A stretch of 64,000 nt of DNA from Saccharopolyspora_C sp040643635 (GCF_040643635.1 NZ_JBEYUS010000022.1:1-64000); one strand, 5' to 3'; positions 8,522 to 16,376 are shown, counted from the stretch's first letter. Notes: generated from the letters alone by a model not told the origin. Numbers and translations: made by a program.

Positions 8522-8872
8522 GTGAACGGACCGTTCGTCCGATCCCGTGGGACGAACGGTCCGTTCACCCCGCCCGGGCTGGGCGGCTGGGCGGCGGCGG
8601 TGCGCCCCTCCGCAACGCCGCGGGGGTTTCGAGTGAACGGACCGTCCGTCCGATGGAGCCGGACGAACGGTCCGTTCACTCCACCAGCAGCGGAGACGGT
8701 CTCGCGCTCGTTCGGGGTGAACGGACCGTCCGTCCCAGCACGTCGGACGAACGGTCCGTTCACTTCGAACCGGAGTCGGGGCGGAGCGGGGGTGGCAAGC
8801 CGGACGGGGGCGGCGATCTGTCCGGGTGAACGGACCGTTCGTCCCGTCAGGTCGGACGAACGGTCCGTTCAC
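8522..8872. repeat. Array of four 47-nt palindromes between pucR-like gene and xdh operon
   Basis: Four units at 8522-8568, 8633-8679, 8717-8763 and 8826-8872. Each is a 19-nt arm (GTGAACGGACCGTTCGTCC), a 9-nt centre that differs between copies, and the reverse-complement arm. Units two and three carry one arm mismatch (T to C). The interspaces of 37-64 bp show no clear similarity. The arm contains its own 11-bp near-palindrome AACGGACCGTT. The array fills the divergent upstream region of two genes (gap 8477-9036), so it could be regulatory, or simply a place where a mobile palindrome accumulated. Confidence 0.92.
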
Positions 8873-9036
8873 CCGGTTCGTAGGAACGCACGAGGGGCGG
8901 GTGTTCACCCGTCCGGCATTTCGGGCTTTCCACCGCTGGTCGAGTTCCGCTCGCGGGTTGTGTACTGGGACGACGACCCTCGGCGACGGGCCGCGGCCGG
9001 TGCGGCTCTCGTCGACGAGCGACGGGAGGCAGCGCC

Positions 9037-9918
9037 GTGGACTTCCTGCGACCGACCTCGTGGCGCGAGGCCCTGGAACTCCGGGCGGCCCGCCCGGACG
9101 CGACCGTGCTGGCAGGCGGCACGGACGTGCTGGTAGGGCTGAACTTCGGGCACGACCGGCCGGCGGCGTTGCTGGACCTCACCGCCACCGGCGCCGAGCA
9201 GGACTGGTCGGAGTCGGACGGGCTGCTGCGCATCGGCGCCCTGCTGCCCTACGCGCGGCTGATCGAGGAGCTGGGCGACCGGCTCCCGGGCCTGGCGACG
9301 GCGTCGCGCACCGTGGGTTCCCCGCAGATCCGCAATCGGGGGACGCTCGGCGGCAACCTCGGTTCGGCGTCCCCCGCCGGGGACGGGCATCCGCCGCTGC
9401 TGGCCGCGGACGCGCGGATCGAGGTGGTCTCGGTGCGCGGCACCAGGACGCTGCCGGTCGCGGGGTTCTTCACCGGTCCGAAGCGGACCGCGCTGGCCCC
9501 CGACGAGTTGATCGCGGCGGTGCACGTGCCGCCCGCAGCGGGCCCGCAGCAGTTCGCGAAGGTCGGCACCCGCAACGCGATGGTGATCGCGGTGTGCGCG
9601 TTCGCGATCGCGCTGGACCCGGACCGGCGGCGGGTCGGCACCGGGGTGGGTTCGGCGGGCCCGGTGCCGTTCCGCGCCACCGCGGCCGAGGACTTCCTGG
9701 CGGCGGAGCTCACCGCGAGCGACGGGTGGGAGCGGCCGCGGGCCCTGCCGGACCTGGTGGTGCGCCGGTTCGGTGCGCTCGTGGCGGCCGCGGCGCACCC
9801 CATCGACGACGTGCGCGGCACCGCCGGATATCGCAGGCACGCGCTGGCCGTGCTGGCCCGCCGGACGGTGCAGCGGGTGTGGGACGAGCACCGGAGCGGG
9901 AGGCGGTCATGCGCGTGA
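9037..9918 (+). CDS. xdhB: Xanthine dehydrogenase FAD-binding subunit
   Basis: 293 aa from GTG 9037 with GGGAGG upstream. This is the FAD-binding domain of molybdenum hydroxylases: RPDATVLAGGTDVLVGL near residue 25 binds FAD diphosphate, and SPQIRNRGTLGGNLG is the second flavin motif. The C-terminal CODH_FAD_C-like part ends RVWDEH. It passes electrons from the 2Fe-2S subunit to FAD. First gene of a purine-oxidation operon; its stop overlaps the next start by 10 bp. Confidence 0.93.
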   Translation: MDFLRPTSWREALELRAARPDATVLAGGTDVLVGLNFGHDRPAALLDLTATGAEQDWSESDGLLRIGALLPYARLIEELGDRLPGLATASRTVGSPQIRNRGTLGGNLGSASPAGDGHPPLLAADARIEVVSVRGTRTLPVAGFFTGPKRTALAPDELIAAVHVPPAAGPQQFAKVGTRNAMVIAVCAFAIALDPDRRRVGTGVGSAGPVPFRATAAEDFLAAELTASDGWERPRALPDLVVRRFGALVAAAAHPIDDVRGTAGYRRHALAVLARRTVQRVWDEHRSGRRSCA

Positions 9919-10382
9919 ACTTCACCGTCAACGGGCGGCGGCAGCAGGCCGACGACGTGTGGGAGGGCGAGAGCCTGCTGTACGTGCTGCGGGAACGGCT
10001 CGGCCTGCCCGGTTCGAAGAACGCGTGCGAGCAGGGCGAGTGCGGTTCGTGCACGGTGACCTTGGACGGGGTCGCGGTGTGCGCGTGCCTGGTCGCGGCC
10101 GGGCAGGTGGAGGGCCGCGAGGTGGTCACCGTGGAGGGACTCGCGGACGGCGACCGGCTCAACCCGGTGCAGCGGGCGTTCCTGGACGCGGGCGCGGTGC
10201 AATGCGGGTTCTGCACGCCGGGCCTGCTGGTGCAGGCCACCGATCTGCTGCGGCGGCGGCCGAGCCCGTCGGACGTGGAGATCCGGGAGGCGTTGGCCGG
10301 GAACCTCTGCCGGTGCACCGGGTACGAGAAGATCCTGGACGCGGTGCGGCTCGCCGCCCGGCGGGAGGCCGGCGATGCCTGA
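9909..10382 (+). CDS. xdhC: Xanthine dehydrogenase 2Fe-2S subunit
   Basis: 157 aa from ATG 9909, overlapping the end of the FAD subunit gene. The plant-type cluster ligands are in CEQGECGSC and the later Cys in VAVCACL. The second cluster uses QCGFCTPG and NLCRCTGY. This is the small iron-sulfur subunit of a three-subunit xanthine dehydrogenase-type enzyme, carrying electrons from molybdenum to FAD. Length and motif order are typical of the family. Confidence 0.95.
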   Translation: MRVNFTVNGRRQQADDVWEGESLLYVLRERLGLPGSKNACEQGECGSCTVTLDGVAVCACLVAAGQVEGREVVTVEGLADGDRLNPVQRAFLDAGAVQCGFCTPGLLVQATDLLRRRPSPSDVEIREALAGNLCRCTGYEKILDAVRLAARREAGDA

Positions 10383-10545
10383 CCGGCCCGTCCCGCCGCG
10401 GCCGCTGCCGCGCGGCGCGCGGCGCATCGTCGAGGACGGCGCCCGCAGCGCGGCGTCCGAAGTGGACTCGGCGCGCGATCTGCGCGCCGCGAGCAGCAGG
10501 CTCCGCACCCGATCCGAGGCACGATCCGGGGAGGTGGCCCGATGA
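10375..10545 (+). CDS. Small translationally coupled ORF in the xdh operon (56 aa)
   Basis: An ATG at 10375 overlaps the stop of the 2Fe-2S gene by 8 nt, and its TGA (10543-10545) overlaps the ATG of the molybdenum subunit (10542) as ATGA. The translation begins MPDRPVPPRPLPRGARR and is Arg/Ala-rich, basic, without a membrane segment or known domain. The exact overlaps at both ends are those of a coupled cistron and keep ribosomes moving between the two enzyme genes. It may be a real micro-protein or only a coupling leader. Related operons usually have the subunits directly adjacent. Confidence 0.5.
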   Translation: MPDRPVPPRPLPRGARRIVEDGARSAASEVDSARDLRAASSRLRTRSEARSGEVAR

Positions 10546-12836
10546 ACGGCCCCACGCGCACTCCGCAGCACCTCGACACCGGCATCGCGGGCGGCATCGG
10601 GGAATCGCCGCCGCGTCCCGACGGCACGCTGAAGGTGCGCGGCGAATTCGCGTTCGCCTCCGACCTGTGGGCGGAGCACATGCTGTGGGGCGCGACGCTG
10701 CGCAGCCCGCACCCGCACGCGCGCATCACCTCGATCGACGTGACCGCGGCGCTGCGGTTGCCGGGGGTGCGGGCCGTGCTCACCGCCGCCGACGTGCCCG
10801 GCCGCAACCGGTACGGCGTGAAGCAGCAGGACCAGCCGGTGCTCGCGGAGGACGTGGTGCGCTACCGGGGCGAACCGGTGGCGCTGGTCGCCGCCGAGCA
10901 CCCGGAGCTCGCGCGCCGCGCCCTGGACCGCATCGACGTGGCCTACGAGGTGCTGCCCGCCAGCACCGACGCGGAACTCGCCGCGCACGACACGGCGTTG
11001 CCGCCGCTGCACCCCGGCGGGAACGTGGTGCGCCACCAGGTGATCCGCAAGGGGGATCCGGATGCGGTCGCCGACGTCGTCGTCTCCGGCACCTACACCG
11101 TCGGCATGCAGGACCAGGCGTTCCTCGGCCCCGAGGCCGGGCTGGCGATCCCCGCCGACGACGGCGGCGTCGACCTGTACCTCGCCACCCAGGACCTGCA
11201 CTCGGACCGCGCGCAGACCGCCGCCGCGCTCGGCCTCGACCCGGAGCTGGTGCGGATGACGCTGTCCGGGGTGGGCGGCGCGTTCGGCGGGCGCGAAGAC
11301 CTGTCGATCCAGGTGCACGTGTGCCTGCTGGCGCTGCGCACCGGAAGACCGGTGAAGATGGTGTACGGGCGCGAGGAATCGTTCCACGGCCACGTGCACC
11401 GGCATCCCGCGACGATGTACTACGAGCACGGCGCCACCCGCGACGGCGAGCTGGTGTACGTGAAGGCGCGGCAGTACTTCGACGGCGGCGCCTACGCGTC
11501 CAAGACCCCCGTCGTGGTGGGGAACGCGACGACGCTCGGCGTCGGCCCCTACCGGGTGCCGAACGTGGACGTCGAGGCCTGGGGCCTGTACACGAACAAC
11601 CCGCCGTGCGGGGCGATGCGCGGGCTCGGCGCGGTGCAGCCCACGTTCGCCTACGAATCGCAGCTGGACCGGCTCGCCGCCGAACTCGGCATCGATCCGG
11701 CCGAGCTGCGCATCCGCAACGCCCTCGCCGAAGGCGACACCCTGCCCACCGGGCAGCGGATCGACCACCCGGCGCCCGTCGCGGAACTGCTGCGGCGGCT
11801 CCGCGCCATCCCGCTGCCCGCGGACGGCGGCGAGCGGGACGTGCGGGAACTGCCCGGCGGGGTCGCCAACACCACCCGCGGCGAAGGGGTGGTGCGCGGC
11901 ATCGGGTACGGCGTGACCATCAAGAACATCTGCTATTCCGAAGGCGCCGACGACTACTCCACGGCCCGCGTCCGGCTCGCCCTCGTCGGCGGTGAACCGC
12001 TCGCCGAGGTGCACACCGCGGCCGCCGAGGTCGGGCAGGGCCTCGTGACCGTGCAGCAGCAGATCGCCCGCACCGAGCTCGGCGTCGAACGCGTCACCAT
12101 CCACCCCAACGACACCTCCGCGGGCCCCGCCGGGTCCAGCTCCGCGTCCCGGCAGACCTACGTCACCGGCGGGGCCGTGCAGGCCGCCTGCGCCGCGGTG
12201 CGCGACGCCGTGCTGCTGCGGGCCGCCGAACTGCACGGCGTCACGCCGGCCGCGCTGTCCCTGCAAGGCGGGAAGATCGTGTCCGCGACGGCGGGCGTGC
12301 TCGCCGAACTCGCCGAGGTGCTCGGCGACGGGCCCGTCGAGCACACCCGCGAATACCACCACCGCGCCACGTTCCCCCTGGACGCGTCCGGGGCGAGCGA
12401 ACGCGCCCAGGTGCAGCACGCGTTCTCCGCGCACCGCGCCGTCGTCGACGTCGACGTCGAACTCGGGCTCGTGAAGGTCGTGCGGCTCGACTGCGCGCAG
12501 GACGTCGGGAAGGCCGTCAACCCCGACGCCGTCCTCGGGCAGATCCACGGCGGCAGCGCGCAAGGGCTCGGACTCGCCGTCATGGAGGAGGTCCAGGTCG
12601 TCGACGGCGCCGTGCGCAACGCGTCGTTCACCGACTACCTCATCCCCACCATCCTCGACATGCCGCCGATGGAGACCGACGTCATCGAGCGCGGCGATCC
12701 GAACGCGCCCTACGGGGTGCGCGGAGTCGGCGAGCCGCCGACGATCTCCAGCACGCCCGCCGTGGTCGCCGCGATCCGCGCCGCCACCGGCAGAGCCCTC
12801 ACCCACGTTCCCGTGGCACCGCACCACATCGTCTGA
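10542..12836 (+). CDS. xdhA: Xanthine dehydrogenase molybdopterin-binding subunit
   Basis: 764 aa from ATG 10542. Aldehyde oxidase/xanthine dehydrogenase fold: N-terminal a/b hammerhead (GTLKVRGEFAFASDL), molybdopterin-binding GVGGAFGGRED, the glycine-rich NPPCGAMRGLGAVQPTFAYE loop, and the C-terminal GVRGVGEPP with the catalytic Glu. With the FAD and 2Fe-2S subunits it should hydroxylate hypoxanthine and xanthine to urate. Substrate is inferred from the PucR-type regulator upstream and the guanine deaminase downstream. Other purine or N-heterocycle hydroxylases share this architecture. Confidence 0.92.
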   Translation: MNGPTRTPQHLDTGIAGGIGESPPRPDGTLKVRGEFAFASDLWAEHMLWGATLRSPHPHARITSIDVTAALRLPGVRAVLTAADVPGRNRYGVKQQDQPVLAEDVVRYRGEPVALVAAEHPELARRALDRIDVAYEVLPASTDAELAAHDTALPPLHPGGNVVRHQVIRKGDPDAVADVVVSGTYTVGMQDQAFLGPEAGLAIPADDGGVDLYLATQDLHSDRAQTAAALGLDPELVRMTLSGVGGAFGGREDLSIQVHVCLLALRTGRPVKMVYGREESFHGHVHRHPATMYYEHGATRDGELVYVKARQYFDGGAYASKTPVVVGNATTLGVGPYRVPNVDVEAWGLYTNNPPCGAMRGLGAVQPTFAYESQLDRLAAELGIDPAELRIRNALAEGDTLPTGQRIDHPAPVAELLRRLRAIPLPADGGERDVRELPGGVANTTRGEGVVRGIGYGVTIKNICYSEGADDYSTARVRLALVGGEPLAEVHTAAAEVGQGLVTVQQQIARTELGVERVTIHPNDTSAGPAGSSSASRQTYVTGGAVQAACAAVRDAVLLRAAELHGVTPAALSLQGGKIVSATAGVLAELAEVLGDGPVEHTREYHHRATFPLDASGASERAQVQHAFSAHRAVVDVDVELGLVKVVRLDCAQDVGKAVNPDAVLGQIHGGSAQGLGLAVMEEVQVVDGAVRNASFTDYLIPTILDMPPMETDVIERGDPNAPYGVRGVGEPPTISSTPAVVAAIRAATGRALTHVPVAPHHIV

Positions 12837-12853
12837 GCCCGTTGGAGAACCCC

Positions 12854-13336
12854 GTGCCGTCGACCGAACCCGCCGAGGCCCGCTGGGCCGCGGAAGCCGT
12901 CGCGCTCGCCACCGGCAGCGTCAGCGACGGCGGCGGACCGTTCGGAGCGCTCGTGCTGCGCGCCGGGCGGGCCGTCGCCACCGGCACCAACCTCGTCACC
13001 GGCGAGCTCGATCCGACCGCGCACGCCGAGATCACCGCGATCCGCCGCGCCTGCCGGGAACTCGGCGGGTTCCGGCTCGACGGATGTGTGCTGGTCAGCT
13101 CCTGCGAACCGTGCCCGATGTGCCTCGGTGCGGCGCTGTGGGCGCGGGTCGACCGCGTCGTGTACGCCGCGGACCGCGAGGACGCGGCGCGCGGCGGGTT
13201 CGACGACCGCGCCTTCCACGACCTGTTCCGGCATCCCGAGCAGCCGTGGCCGACCGACGTCCGGCAGGTGGCGCTGGCCGAGCGGGCGGTGCCGTTCGAG
13301 CGGTGGCTGGCGAAGGCGGACCGGGTCGACTACTGA
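12854..13336 (+). CDS. guaD: Guanine deaminase (CMP/dCMP-deaminase fold)
   Basis: 160 aa from GTG 12854, which has GGAG 6 nt upstream; a TTG at 12842 is also in frame. Zinc deaminase motifs are complete: PTAHAEITAIRRAC (His ligand and catalytic Glu) and SSCEPCPMCLGA (two Cys ligands). The length and C-terminal DLFRHPEQPW region match the short Bacillus-type GuaD, which converts guanine to xanthine. It follows the xanthine dehydrogenase genes directly, so the operon turns guanine into xanthine and then urate. A tRNA-adenosine deaminase was considered but the context argues against it. Confidence 0.88.
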   Translation: MPSTEPAEARWAAEAVALATGSVSDGGGPFGALVLRAGRAVATGTNLVTGELDPTAHAEITAIRRACRELGGFRLDGCVLVSSCEPCPMCLGAALWARVDRVVYAADREDAARGGFDDRAFHDLFRHPEQPWPTDVRQVALAERAVPFERWLAKADRVDY

Positions 13337-13364
13337 CCCCGCGCGGGCGCTGCACCGGGTTCGG

Positions 13365-13411
13365 GTGAGCGGACCGTTCGTCCAGCAGGATCGGACGAAC
13401 GGTCCGCTCAC
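13365..13411. repeat. Single 47-nt palindrome with compensating arm changes
   Basis: Arms at 13365-13383 and 13393-13411 around the centre AGCAGGATC. The arms read GTGAGCGG... and ...CCGCTCAC, where other copies have GTGAACGG/CCGTTCAC. Both arms changed together, so all 19 pairs are kept. It sits between guaD and mocA on the + strand and may also act as the terminator of the xdh operon. Confidence 0.92.
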
Positions 13412-13423
13412 TCCGCGCCTCGG

Positions 13424-13436
13424 TAGGGTTCGGGGC
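13424..13436 (+). promoter_or_regulatory. Probable -10 element of a leaderless mocA transcript
   Basis: TAGGGT (13424-13429) ends 7 nt before the ATG at 13437. There is no Shine-Dalgarno. The spacing puts the transcription start on or beside the ATG, the usual layout of actinobacterial leaderless genes. Confidence 0.5.
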
Positions 13437-14012
13437 ATGCGGGTCGCTGGGGTGGTGCTGGCCGCGGGAGCGGGTCGCCGGTTCGGGATGCCGAAGGCGC
13501 TCGTCGAGTACCGCGGCACCCTCCTGGTCGACCGCGCGGCGCGGGTGCTCACCGAGGGTGGTTGCGCACCGGTGCTCGTGGTGCTGGGCGCGGCCGAGGC
13601 GGAGGTGCGGGCGGCGGCGGAGCTGCGGGGCGTCGAGGTGGTGTCCAATCCGGACTGGGACAGCGGGATGGGTTCCTCGTTCCGGGCCGGTCTCACCGCT
13701 CTCGCAGCGGAATCCGCGGACGTGCCCGCCGCGCTGTTCCTGCCGGTGGACATGCCGGGCGTGACGCCGGAGGCGGTGCGCCGGGTGGCCGCGCACGCCG
13801 CTCCGGACGCCCTCGCCGCCGCATCACTCGACCAGCGTCGCAGTCACCCTGTGTTGCTGGGCCGCGCGCACTGGCGGGGGGCCGCGGCGACGGCCGTCGG
13901 AGATGCGGGTGCGCGCGGTTACCTTCGTGATCACGCCGTCACCCTGGTGAGGTGCGATGGCGTCTCGGAAGGTTTCGATATCGACCGGCCCGCAGACCTC
14001 GACCACGGCTAA
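13437..14012 (+). CDS. mocA: Molybdenum cofactor cytidylyltransferase (MocA/MobA-like)
   Basis: 191 aa from ATG 13437. MobA-like NTP transferase: N-terminal VVLAAGAGRRFGMPKALVEYRG binds the nucleotide, FLPVDMPGVTPE carries the metal-binding Asp, and GDAGARGYL and EGFDIDRPADL close the fold. MocA makes the cytosine-dinucleotide form of molybdopterin used by the xanthine dehydrogenase family, and these proteins are often encoded beside such enzymes, as here. A guanylyltransferase (MobA) is less likely in this context. Confidence 0.88.
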   Translation: MRVAGVVLAAGAGRRFGMPKALVEYRGTLLVDRAARVLTEGGCAPVLVVLGAAEAEVRAAAELRGVEVVSNPDWDSGMGSSFRAGLTALAAESADVPAALFLPVDMPGVTPEAVRRVAAHAAPDALAAASLDQRRSHPVLLGRAHWRGAAATAVGDAGARGYLRDHAVTLVRCDGVSEGFDIDRPADLDHG

Positions 14013-14144
14013 CCCGTAGAGTCGGCTGTCACGCGTGAGGTGACGCCGAGCCACCGTCCGCGGCTGCGGCGCCCGCCGAGCAGGAGCGCCAACCCGGGCG
14101 GTGCGCGCGTGACCGGCCCGCAACAGCGCCGACGGGGAGGCAAC

Positions 14145-14450
14145 ATGGCAACGGGACACATCACGGCCAACTACGTGCCGGACGGCGACGACTGGTCGGT
14201 CACCGTTTCGACGGGGCAGACGACCCGCACCGCCCGCGCACCCGGCCTCATCGCCGCCCGGGACCAGGCCGACCAGCTCATCGAGCACTTGGCGCCGAAC
14301 CCGACCGGCCGCGTCGTGATCCACCTGCTCAACGGCGATGGTTTCGCGTTCAGCACCGCCTACCTGCAGGCTCGGCACGGGTTGTCCGACGAGGCGACCC
14401 GCCAGGCCGCGGCCGCCGCCGACACCGCCAGCGCGCACGCCGCGCGGTGA
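14145..14450 (+). CDS. Small conserved-type hypothetical protein (101 aa)
   Basis: ATG 14145 has GGGGAGG four bases upstream. The protein begins ATGHITANYVPDGDDWSVTV, followed by RAPGLIAARDQADQLIEHL and VVIHLLNGDGFAFSTAYL, then an Ala-rich tail. It looks like a small alpha/beta protein of a type I associate with actinobacteria, without a known function. No signal peptide or membrane helix. It is transcribed alone upstream of the TetR-MOSC pair. Confidence 0.75.
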   Translation: MATGHITANYVPDGDDWSVTVSTGQTTRTARAPGLIAARDQADQLIEHLAPNPTGRVVIHLLNGDGFAFSTAYLQARHGLSDEATRQAAAAADTASAHAAR

Positions 14451-14525
14451 TCCGGTTCCCGGCGCCCTGGTTCGGGACGATCACCCGGAGGGCCCGGTGG
14501 ACACCACTCCCCCGTCACTTCTCCC

Positions 14526-14538
14526 TAGGATGGTCGCC
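14526..14538 (+). promoter_or_regulatory. Probable -10 element of a leaderless TetR transcript
   Basis: TAGGAT (14526-14531) is 7 nt before GTG 14539, with no separate Shine-Dalgarno. This supports GTG 14539 as the start rather than the in-frame ATG at 14530, which overlaps the hexamer. Confidence 0.45.
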
Positions 14539-15162
14539 GTGAACGCACCGACCAGCAGCTTGCCCGACGGGACCGGACGGTCCCCCGGACGCGGCCGGCC
14601 GCGGGACGCCACGCGCGACGCCGCCCTGCGCACCGCGGCGATGGAAGTGCTCGCCGAGGTCGGCTACCGCGCGCTGACGATGGACGCCGTCGCCGCCAGG
14701 GCCCGAGCGGGCAAGGCCACGATCTACCGGCGCTGGGAGTCGAAGCTCGACCTGGTGATCGACACCTGCAACGAGCTGGTGCAGCGCAACATCCCGGAAC
14801 CGGACACCGGCAGCGTGCCGGGGGACCTCGGCGAGTTCCTCCGCGCGTTCGCGGCGTTCCTCACCGGCCCGGCGGGGAAGGCGGCGCAGGCCCTGGTCGG
14901 GGAACTCCCGCACGAACGCGAACTGGCGGCGGCGTTCCGCGAATCGTTCCTGCTGCCGCAGCGCGACGTGCTGCGGCGCATCGTGGAGCGCGGCGTGCGG
15001 CGCGGCGAGATCAACGCGCAGGCGCCGATGGACACGGTGGTGGAGCTCGCCGGTGCCGCGCTGCTGCACCGCCTGATGCTCACCGGGGAACCGCTGGACT
15101 CCCGGTTCGTGGACCGGTTGCTGGACGACGCGCTGCTGCCGCTGCTGCACCGCGCCGTGTGA
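14539..15162 (+). CDS. TetR-family transcriptional regulator
   Basis: 207 aa from GTG 14539. The N-terminal TetR helix-turn-helix is clear: AALRTAAMEVLAEVGYRALTMD, then AVAARARAGKATIYRRW and SKLDLVIDT. The C-terminal part resembles the TetR_C_16-like ligand domain (FAAFLTGPAGKAAQALVGEL). Its stop overlaps the start of the MOSC gene, so the two are co-transcribed and probably translationally coupled. The regulated ligand is unknown. Confidence 0.92.
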   Translation: MNAPTSSLPDGTGRSPGRGRPRDATRDAALRTAAMEVLAEVGYRALTMDAVAARARAGKATIYRRWESKLDLVIDTCNELVQRNIPEPDTGSVPGDLGEFLRAFAAFLTGPAGKAAQALVGELPHERELAAAFRESFLLPQRDVLRRIVERGVRRGEINAQAPMDTVVELAGAALLHRLMLTGEPLDSRFVDRLLDDALLPLLHRAV

Positions 15163-15899
15163 GCGGCGTGCTCCGCGGGACCATCGCGCGGATGCACCGC
15201 TGGCCGGTGAAGTCGTTGCGCGGTGAAGCCGTGCCCGCGGCCCGGTTCGACGAGCGCGGCATGGCCGGCGACCGGGCGCACGTCCTCGTCGACGAGCGCG
15301 AGCGGCGCGCCGGTTCGGTGCTGACGGTGCGGCAGAACCCGGCGCTGCTGCACTGGTCCGGGAGCTACGGCGCGGAGGTCGTGGATCCGGGGCCCGGGCC
15401 GACGCTGCACTCCCCGGACGGCAGCGCGTGGGACTGGTCGGATCCGCGGCTGCCCGCGGCGCTCACCGGTTCGCTGGGGATTCCGCTGCACCTGCGCAGC
15501 GAGCCGGGGAACCAGGATCGCGGGCCGACGGTGCTGATCACCGTGCAGTCCACGTTGGACGCGCTGGCCGCCGACCTGGGCGCGCCGGTGGACCTGCTGC
15601 GGTTCCGCCCGAACGTGCACCTGGAGCTGGCCGTGGCGCCGTTCGCGGAACTGGGCTGGGGACCGGGGACCACCATCACCAGCGGCGAGGTCGTCTGGGA
15701 GGTCGTCGGCCCGAACTCGGGGGCCTGCGTGCGCTGCGCGGTGCCCAGCTGGGACGCGCGCGGGCGGACGCGGTGGAAGGAGCTGCAGCGGCGGCTCATC
15801 GATCGCTGGGACAACCGGTTCGGCACGATCGTGCGCGTCACCCGGGACGGCACCGCGCACCGCGGGGCGGCCGCGGTCGTGCGCCCAGCAGGGCCGTGA
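15159..15899 (+). CDS. MOSC-domain protein
   Basis: 246 aa from GTG 15159, overlapping the TetR stop (GTGA). N-terminal MOSC_N-type beta barrel (MHRWPVKSLRGEAVPAARF, GMAGDRAHVLVD) and the MOSC core with LLRFRPNVHLE, GPNSGACVRCAVPSWD. The single conserved Cys in ACVRC is the expected molybdenum-cofactor ligand. Such proteins bind or transfer molybdenum cofactor or sulfur and reduce N-hydroxylated compounds in some systems. The substrate here is unknown. Its position close to a molybdenum-enzyme locus may be meaningful. Confidence 0.85.
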   Translation: MSGVLRGTIARMHRWPVKSLRGEAVPAARFDERGMAGDRAHVLVDERERRAGSVLTVRQNPALLHWSGSYGAEVVDPGPGPTLHSPDGSAWDWSDPRLPAALTGSLGIPLHLRSEPGNQDRGPTVLITVQSTLDALAADLGAPVDLLRFRPNVHLELAVAPFAELGWGPGTTITSGEVVWEVVGPNSGACVRCAVPSWDARGRTRWKELQRRLIDRWDNRFGTIVRVTRDGTAHRGAAAVVRPAGP

Positions 15900-15923
15900 C
15901 CCCGCGGACGCACGCCGCGCGGC

Positions 15924-16145
15924 TCAGCGGAAGATCTTGCGCACGACGATGACGGCGACCAGTGCGCCGACCCCGATCATCGCGTAGCGCACCCGCGGGT
16001 CGTTCAACTTCTCCTGCACGCTGGCCTTACCGGACTCCACGAACCGCTTGGGGTCCGCTTTGGTGCTCAACTCGTCCAGTGTCACGGCCAGTGAGTCCCG
16101 TGCCTTCTCGATGTCGCGCTGAATGGCGTCCGGATCACGAGCCAC
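15924..16145 (-). CDS. DUF3618 small membrane-anchored protein
   Basis: 73 aa from GTG 16145, which has GGAGGA just upstream; an ATG at 16160 is an alternative. The sequence RDPDAIQRDIEKARDSLAVTLDEL is the DUF3618 signature, and the C-terminus is one membrane helix (YAMIGVGALVAVIVVRKIF). DUF3618 proteins are common in actinobacteria, often near cell-envelope or phage-shock-like genes. The molecular function is not known. Confidence 0.85.
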   Translation of the reverse strand: MARDPDAIQRDIEKARDSLAVTLDELSTKADPKRFVESGKASVQEKLNDPRVRYAMIGVGALVAVIVVRKIFR

Positions 16146-16285
16146 GCCGTCCTCCTCCATGTTCACCTGGCTGGTGACACCGTAGATCACACGTCCGGCC
16201 CGGACCCACCGACCGTTCCCCGAGTCGAGGCACGCACCGCTCGCCGAACCACCCGGCCGGGGACACAACGGACATCACCAACCGT

Positions 16286-16291
16286 TAGGCT
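16286..16291 (+). promoter_or_regulatory. -10 element of the tRNA gene
   Basis: TAGGCT at 16286-16291 ends 11 nt before the first acceptor-stem base of the tRNA at 16303, a normal spacing for a short 5' leader removed by RNase P. No clear -35 was identified. Confidence 0.5.
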
Positions 16292-16302
16292 GGTGCGCAC
16301 TG

Positions 16303-16376
16303 GGGGCCGTAGCCCAATTGGCAGAGGCACTAGGTTTAGGTCCTAGCCAGTGCGGGTTCGAGTCCCGCCGGCCTCA
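16303..16376 (+). tRNA. tRNA with anticodon UAG (leucine codon CUA) but class I structure
   Basis: A full cloverleaf can be drawn. Acceptor GGGGCCG/CGGCCTC (one G-T), T8-A9, a 3-bp D stem GCC/GGC, anticodon stem CTAGG/CCTAG with loop TTTAGGT (anticodon TAG at 16337-16339, G37), 5-nt variable region CCAGT, T arm GCGGG-TTCGAGT-CCCGC, discriminator A. CCA is not encoded (ACC then GT). The anticodon assigns leucine, yet leucine tRNAs are class II with a long variable arm, which is missing here. It may be a rare leucine-like or mischarged tRNA. The gene itself is well supported; its amino acid is not. Confidence 0.85.

Noticed and set aside
8522..8872. CRISPR-like array (repeats of similar length with interspaces of 37-64 bp)
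   Set aside because: The repeats are near-perfect palindromes with variable centres, interspaces differ widely in length, only four copies are present, other copies are scattered singly, and no cas gene is near.
9249..12827. Very long antisense frame (over 1000 codons) opposite the xanthine dehydrogenase genes
   Set aside because: High GC3 on the true strand leaves few stops on the other. The sense-strand genes have complete catalytic motifs, while the antisense product is low-complexity.
16303..16376. Integrated element using the tRNA gene as attachment site
   Set aside because: No integrase gene and no direct repeat of the tRNA 3' end was seen nearby; neighbouring genes look chromosomal.
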